In this document: piece by piece, positions 57,553 to 64,000 of the stretch
How positions within the stretch are numbered: the first letter of the stretch is position 1
How the letters are laid out: every line of letters starts with the position of its first letter
Source: Cotesia glomerata
Taxonomy: Eukaryota; Arthropoda; Insecta; Hymenoptera; Braconidae
Length of the DNA: 64,000 nt
NCBI RefSeq assembly: GCF_020080835.1
Contig: NC_058160.1
Coordinates: forward strand, 20,819,152 to 20,883,151
Reading direction: 5' to 3'
Made by a program: the position numbers and the translations under genes
The notes under the pieces: model-generated
The model's database searches: none
Told to the model about the DNA's origin: nothing
Seen by the model: only the letters and a program-made list of their open reading frames with translations

Positions 57553-59113
57553 CATTTATTTATTTATTTATTTATTAAACCAGAAAATATTACAGATAAT
57601 CAAATATAATATAATATAATAAATGACATATCTGTCCTATAGAGATGCATAACATCTGTTCATAGGACTGGTATAAATTAAAATACAAATCAAGAAAGCT
57701 AGTTTACATATATAATTAATTTATAATAGTAGTTTAGAGAAAAATCATAAGTCACATTGCTTTATCCATCGAATTAGACTTATTTTCAGTAATTTGGTTG
57801 TTCCGGCAAAATATTTCAATTCGTTCGGTAATAAATTAAAATATTTAAAGGCCGTGTATTTTGCACTTTGACTTGTGATGTTTTTATTAATTTTAGGAAG
57901 TGAGATTGACTTATTTCTAGTATTGAAAAAAGTATTTGAAAGTTTGTGCCTGCAATCATTGAAATAGAAGATGAGTGAGTTCACAATGAAAGTTTTTTGT
58001 ATATTTAGAACATTACAATTTTCATCTATAATAATTTTTTGAATCAGTCTATTTTGAGTTGATACTATAGAATTTCTAGTGGTACTATAAGCACCACCCC
58101 AGGCAATTAATCCGTAGTTAATAATACTTTCAATCATTGCATGGTAAATTATTTTTAAAGTCCTTCTATTCATAAATAAACTAAGTTTATAGAAAACATA
58201 TGTAAAAAATTTTAACTTAGTTAATAAATCTTTGGTATGATAGTCCCATTTTAGTCTACTATCAATGATCAATCCCAGATATTTGTAGGATTGAACTCTT
58301 TTTAGCTCCTTATTGACTAGATATAATTTAAATTCAGTTGGGACACTATCAACATAACATCCAAAAGTAATAAACGAGCTCTTATCTATATTTAGAGATA
58401 ATTGATTGGCACACATCCACAAGTTAATATCATTCAGCCAAGTAGTAATTAAAGACTGAACATCCGACCAACATTTAGCAGAGCATAAGACAGCAGTATC
58501 GTCAGCATATGAGACTAGTGAGTTGCATGGAACCACTTTGAATATGTCATTAATATAAAGAATAAATAAAAGTGGTCCTAAAATCGTGCCCGGAGGGACA
58601 CCCACTTTTACATATCTTTCCTTACTTGATATGTTATTCACTTTTACAGTTTGAGTTCTGTCATTTAGGTAATTTCTCAGCAGATCCAGTACAACACCTC
58701 TAATTCCATATGCTTCAAGTTTGATTAGTAAAATTGCATGGTTAACAGTATCAAATGCCTTTGCCAGGTCGAGAAAAGCTATCACAGTTGGGCAACTTAT
58801 GTCTAAATTATTGTATATATATTCAGTAACAAAAGAGATAGCCTCTTTTGTACCACGGTTCTTTACAAAACCATACTGTCTATCCGAAATTAACTTGTGT
58901 TTGTTTACAAAGTCTACCAATCTCGAATATACAATTTTTTCCATTACTTTAGCAATATTAGATATAAGAGATATTGGTCTATAGTTAGAAACTAAAACTT
59001 TGTCACCTGCTTTATGCAAAGATATTATTTCAGCAGTTTTTAAAGCTTTAGTCCATATGCCTTCAATTCATACATACATTAAAAATATGTTCCAGAGGTA
59101 TACTAATTTTATT
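57553..59113 (-). pseudogene. Non-LTR retrotransposon reverse transcriptase, Jockey/CR1-like, 5'-truncated
   Basis: A minus-strand frame of over 420 codons (59019-57745) covers most of an RT: NYRPISLISNIAKVMEKIVY (motif 1), RQYGFVKNRGTKEAI (motif 2), FLDLAKAFDTVNH (motif A), VGVPPGTILGPLLFILYIND (motif B), catalytic YADD (codons 58509-58498), then KYLGLIIDSRLKW and a C-terminal domain ending at 57745. Upstream, EGIWTKALKTAEIISLHKAG continues the frame, and LEHIFNVCMN (to about 59113) follows in a shifted frame, so a small indel or stop lies near 59070. The 3' UTR ends in a tetranucleotide tail (AAAT)n at 57553-57576. No endonuclease domain is present. Motif B reads VPPG where VPQG is usual, so the glutamine is replaced. 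Confidence 0.9.
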
Positions 59114-61095
59114 TGATAAACATTTTCATAAAGATTATTTTTTTTCTAAGCATAGTTTAAAAATCATTCCGTCAAAAATAGAAAATAAACATTTATTACA
59201 TTTCTACGTTTAAATGATTACTTTAATTATTCTGAACTCATCTGACACTTTGCAATTTTCAAGATTTCTCAATAAATAAATCATTGTAAAGCGAATTCGT
59301 CAAAAAATCCTACTTCTAAAAATAAAAAAAAAAATATTGATGCAATTTTTGTATACATTGAAATTTATTTGTTTTTTAAAATTAAACAAAAAGGTTGTAT
59401 TAATATTTAGAATTTAAAATACGCATATTGTAATATTTAAACGAATAACAATCATTTTTTGTTATTTTCATTGAATAAAAAAAAAATCAAAACTCCCTCT
59501 ACAAATTTTTATTGCATAGATTACTGTTACTATTCTATAATAAAATAGAATTGAAAAACTATTATTAGATGTAGCAGACAACTATTCCGTCACATATTTC
59601 AAGGCGTTTTCACTTTTCGTTTCAAGATATTTCTCTATTCTACCGGTAACCGTTTTATCCAATAAATCTCGATCTAACTTGTCCAAGTCACCGTGTTTTT
59701 TTCACATACACAGTAAATATATAACATGTATGTAAGTAAACATATAAAATTTTCAAAGCAACAAAAAATATATAGCTACCGGTAAATGGATTTTGGGTTC
59801 TTTTTCTTTTTGCACATTCAAAATTAATTCATAGTTTAGTAGAGTGAGGAATAGAAAAGTAAAAAAAAAAGAAAATATTATACAAAATTTAATAAAAAAA
59901 AAAAAATTGAGTCTCGCTTTTTTTTAGTTTTTGTTAATTTTTTCTAATAAAATAAAGTTATCCTTATTAGCAAATCGAACAAAAGTTTTATCAAAAAAAA
60001 TTAAAAATTTATTACTCTTCTTTTAATTCGTAACAATCTAAATAAGTATATCTTAAAAATTACGACACAAATAGTTGTTTTAGGTAAATCAAAAATCGTT
60101 ACACTAAAGATAGATTTGTTACCTGAATGACGGTTCTCATGTTTCACTTGAACTCACGCAAAATCCAAGAGGTTGAGTAGTGATTTGCGGGAAATCATGC
60201 GTGTAACAAAATGTTAATCAAAGCTAACCGTCAAAAATTTTGAATTACCAGCAAAGTTATTTTGTGGGCTATTTGTCGGATGTTTCAGGTAAAAAATTTT
60301 TATTATTAATTCAAATAGACATTTAAAATAGTATTTGTAAAACAGCTATTAGATTTATGTTTACTTTAATTAGGAATATGATTAATGAGTCTGAATAAAT
60401 TACGTCACATTTGGCTAATCTTGATTAATTTACGATAACAGATTTATATTTTCGACAAAATTTTTTATTTATTAGAACAAATAGTTGTTATAACTTATTA
60501 AATAACTACACCGTAAAAATTTTCAATTCAAAGACGGTCCCCGATAACTTTACATGGCCGAGTGAATGTAAAATGATAGTGTAAAATTTTTGTGGTGTGA
60601 AAGTTTTGCGTTTGTCATATTTATCACACGGTGTTATCCATTTCTCAATGACATTTTGTGCCACTAAGGATAATTTCCCACACTAATTTTTTATTCTGTT
60701 AATCCGTTTATAAGTATTTTAGCTCTTATATGGTTTGAAGTGGTCATATATACTTAGATACATCTACAAATAGCTTAATACCTATGTATAGCCATGTATG
60801 ACCTGACATAGCCAATTTCCATAAGAGCCCATGTTAGAAAATCTTTTCTTCGGAATTCAACGAAATTATGATTCAGAAGTATGATTGACAAGAAAATTTT
60901 AATTATTTTTTTATGCTTCTATAGTATCCTACCCCGAGAGTCATAAAGGTGCATTAACAACTTTTTTCGCAAGTTTTATACTTTAACTTATAATTACATC
61001 GACAATTTCAAAATGATTCTTAACAAAAACGACTTAAAAAATTTTACATAATTTCCTGTGATTCTTCCGGGATGTTTTTCCGTCATATATTTATA
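59114..61095. other. Unique AT-rich region
   Basis: AT-rich sequence with no supported gene. Long A/T runs and no TE ends recognised. Confidence 0.4.
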
Positions 61096-62200
61096 AATAA
61101 TCGCCGAAAGAATAGAAGGTGTCATCGACTTATGGAAAAATGTTTTCCAAGAAGCATCAGGTGCATCTTATAATCAGATACATAGACGTAGGCAAGTGTT
61201 GTGAAACAGGGACTCAAAGACGGGGAGAGGGAGGGAAATTTGTTTGCAAGTGTGCAAGAGTACAATATAGGCGACATGTTGGCATATATGGTAAATTTAT
61301 GTATTTGACTGAGGACGCTGTGGGGGGGTAAGCGAAAGCTTGGTGTGCTGGCGTCCAGGTTAGAATCCAGGGAAAGCGAGTGGATGCTGAGGCTGAGGCT
61401 GAGGCTGGAGGAGGCTAGAGGCTAGAGGCTACTTTGTATGTACACACGCTGACATCTTACCCACCCTTCTGAGCTAGTGGTCGGAAAACCGGCGGGGGAC
61501 GGGGATGCGAATAAAAGCAGGCAGAGGCAAGAAAGGGGTGGTCGGCGAGATCAATACTGGCACCCCCTGGACCAGAGCCATCTCCATCCTTTCCTTCCAT
61601 CTCGGCCCTGGGTGGCTCACGTGTGTGAGCACCGGACCTCTTAGAATCAGCAACCTCCGAAAACTGGAGCCCTTGCTCCTCACCTCTTCATCTCTTCGTT
61701 CACCCTCTTCCACCCTCGACGTTACTCTGCTCCACTCTGGTGTTTCTCTGGCTCTACGCTGCCTTCACTTTGGCTCTACATACTCCTCTATCCACGTACA
61801 GCGCTATACACGCAGCCTTAACGTTCACAACCTTAACGTTCACAATCCACCCTCTTGTCGGTATCTCTCATCCACTCTCTCACTGTCTCTCCCTCATACT
61901 CTCTCCCCTCCTCCGCTCAGTATCTACATATATGTATAGTTGCTTTAAACCGATGTGCTCGTATTAGGAAACCACCGCCGTAGCTGCTGCCGCTGCAGCA
62001 ACGTCATTTCTCTTCTTCTTTCCTCTATATCGTCCTTTCGCGTTCACACACTGAGATAACGCTTTGCGAACCACCCGAGAGAAGAGAACGGCCTCGACGT
62101 AATCGCTAAGTCCGCCCGGGACTCTCACACGATAAATATTCAAAGCACTCCGGGAAAACCCAGGTTTCCTTCCTCTCTCTTTCTTTCTTCACATATTTTT
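61096..62200. promoter_or_regulatory. CpG- and CT-rich block, candidate promoter or 5' exon
   Basis: GC-rich against the background, with a GAGGCT-type minisatellite (about 61387-61433), CT-rich tracts (61865-61920) and CpG-dense stretches (61970-62150, including GCTGCTGCCGCTGCAGC). Such blocks in insect genomes often mark promoters or untranslated first exons. The frames crossing it (for example 61505-61939 and its opposite) look like composition artefacts. Strand and gene are unknown. Confidence 0.3.
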
Positions 62201-63752
62201 ATTTTGCCTACTCTCTTTTACTTATTTCTCTAATTTATCCCATCCCCCATCCTCATTATCATTTTTCATCTGTCTTTTCGTTTTTGTTAATTTTTTACTT
62301 TCAGATTAAATTGGATCTCTAAAAGTTTCAGTTTCTTTTAAATAGTTTAAAATTTTTTATAAAAATTGATACAAAAATTTGGGTTAGAAAATCAATAGAA
62401 TTTCAAAAAACAGTGACCTAATGGCTTTTTTAATTTTTTGAATTTTACTTACACTGAAAGAAATTTTCTTTAAAAATTACCGTTAAATTCATGGTAATCG
62501 TGGAACGGATGGCACAAACTAATCATTTGTTGGTAAGTGAGATAATTTTTAACTTTTTTTCAACAATAAGTTTTACCGTAGTCTACCGTAAATTTTATGA
62601 AGTCTACCATAAAATAAATGAATTTTTTCGTAATTTTATTTCAAAAATGGTAATAAATGAAAGGCCGCATTATATGGAATAAAATAACAGATTGTGCATA
62701 AAAAATTCAATAATAACGGACAAGATCGGGTATGATGAAAATTTGCAGTTACTGTATTATTTTAAAATCGTACAGCCGTTATATTGAAAGTAACACCAAT
62801 TCATAATTTATTTTTTAGAAACCAATTCTGTAATTTTTTGTACGTGAGAATGTAATGAGTAATATACTTAAAGTATTAATTTAAATATTTTTTTCCATGC
62901 TGTTTTGATCAACTGAAAAAATGATATATACGATCGAAATGAAACCTAGTTTGAAACAAAGAAATGGTATGTATGAAATATATGATATTTCACTCTCTCT
63001 GCTTACTCTCAAGGCAGTTGATCTATATTTATATATTTATCTATGAAATGTACATTAGAAATTGAAGAGAAAAGCAAAACAATGTACTCAGTAATGTATG
63101 ACAAAAATTATTAATTTAAGCCCATCAAGCAATATCAACTAATGAAAAAATTTTCATTTATTAAAGAAATATGTACGATAACTAACATGTCGTATTAATT
63201 AACGAGTTGGTTTATTCGTTGTTTAAATTGAAAACTAATGTCAGATATGCTCCTTTGGAGAGTCAAAAAAATTGATTTTTATTTTTTAACTTAAGACTTC
63301 TGACTTAACTTTCTTTTAAGAAAACGATTCAAAAATCATGCGTCCTCTGTCAAAGATTTTCAACATGACCTTCAGTCGAAAAATTATGTATATTCATGTT
63401 TAACATATCAACCCATATAAGAGCAATTTTCCCCACGGGAATCTACAATATTTAAGTAAATAAAATAAATTTGTATCAATATTGAGAATCGAATAAATAA
63501 TAATTTCCATTCACGAAATGCATTTATTAGTTATTAACACAAAAAACATAATAGTATTACTATTCGTTTCTTGAAAAATCTTTAATTTAAACAAATTTTT
63601 ATTTTGAAATTAAAAAAAAAATGAATAATAAATACATTTTTAGCTAAAATTTTAATTGAAGAAACACTGAATCATTAAGATGAGCTAAAATCCAAAAATA
63701 TTGTTTATTATAACATATTTAACATGGGATAAAAATTTCAACCGTTTATTTT
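62201..63752. other. AT-rich region
   Basis: No supported gene. ACACTGAAAGAAATTTTCTT near 62451 resembles the start of a MITE (compare ACAGAAAGAAAAATTTC of family C), but no matching right end was found. Confidence 0.35.
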
Positions 63753-63895
63753 TAACTTCCCACTAAGAAAATTGAAAATTTTCCAAAATCGGGAAGTTAT
63801 TGGTTTTACCCCGTTTTTTGAAAATCGAGTTTTCATCAGATCTTGATGTTTTGAGGTCGTAGGAAGCTTCCCTGAATGTTTTTGCGATGATGTCC

Positions 63896-63930
<35 letters not shown>

Positions 63931-64000
63931 GCCGTATGTAAACCTCTCATAACTTTTAAACGGCTTGACGCGATTTCATCGCGGTTGACGCCATTCGAAA
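63753..64000 (-). mobile_element. Family A element running off the window
   Basis: AACTTCCCACTAAGAAAATT, terminal hairpin, CTTGATGTTTTGAGGTCG, (GT)n at about 63899-63927, then AAACCTCTCATAACTTTT. The left end lies beyond position 64000. Confidence 0.8.

Noticed and set aside
61474..61939. Overlapping frames of 79 and 144 codons on opposite strands
   Set aside because: Both arise in a GC- and CT-rich block, lack domains, and are more simply explained by base composition.

Overview
This 64 kb window is AT-rich animal nuclear DNA packed with transposable elements. It is most likely from an insect, and I lean towards a parasitoid hymenopteran. The inference rests on R1-clade non-LTR retrotransposons tied to ACAT microsatellites, tRNA-derived SINEs, TTAA- and TA-flanked MITEs, a very small intron, and an ankyrin gene ending in a PRANC/F-box-like tail, a gene type known from parasitoid wasps, poxviruses and Wolbachia. 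Species and family cannot be fixed from the sequence alone.

Genes. The only clearly intact host-type gene is a 642-codon ankyrin-repeat ORF on the plus strand (14940-16868) with a 3' splice site just before its ATG. A second gene is compact and apparently broken. It lies on the minus strand at about 55030-54582 and has a TATA box, a signal peptide, a 78-nt intron, a cysteine-rich second exon and AATAAA. It carries an in-frame TAG and a phase mismatch at the splice junction. Weaker hints of exons or promoters lie near 27.6 kb, 29.2 kb, 39.3 kb, 53 kb, 56.7 kb and 61.1-62.2 kb.

Layout. 0-5.4 kb: a LINE tail, a 153-bp palindrome and a 4 kb foldback minisatellite (family B). 6.5-10.7 kb: two nested R1-type LINE copies, a tandem tRNA-SINE in the first, then a scrambled family A element with a cluster of hairpins. 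11.4-14.4 kb: a second family B copy and a TIR element. 14.9-16.9 kb: the ankyrin gene. 16.95-19.7 kb: an old SINE split by a TIR element that holds another TIR element and a younger SINE. 20.5-23 kb: family C foldback. 24.7-27.2 kb: a nested TIR complex with a retroposed mRNA 3' end. 28-32.9 kb: family A copies, a TTAA MITE and a third R1-type LINE. 33.3-35.6 kb: a TIR element carrying gene remnants. 35.8-42.3 kb: two head-to-tail pairs of family A, one interrupted by family C. 43-45.4 kb: an AT-rich foldback array with a tRNA-like SINE. 47.3-50.9 kb: a second TTAA MITE and three family A copies. 54.6-56 kb: the small peptide gene and another family A copy. 57.5-59.1 kb: a different LINE. 59.1-64 kb: mostly unique sequence with a CpG-rich block.

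Interaction of parts. Family A elements carry a (CA)n or (CATA)n microsatellite. R1-type LINE copies end in poly(A) at exactly such ACAT repeats, and a SINE shares a 3' UTR motif with those LINEs. The window therefore records a chain of nested parasites: element, then microsatellite, then LINE, then SINE. All family names (A, B, C) are labels used only here.
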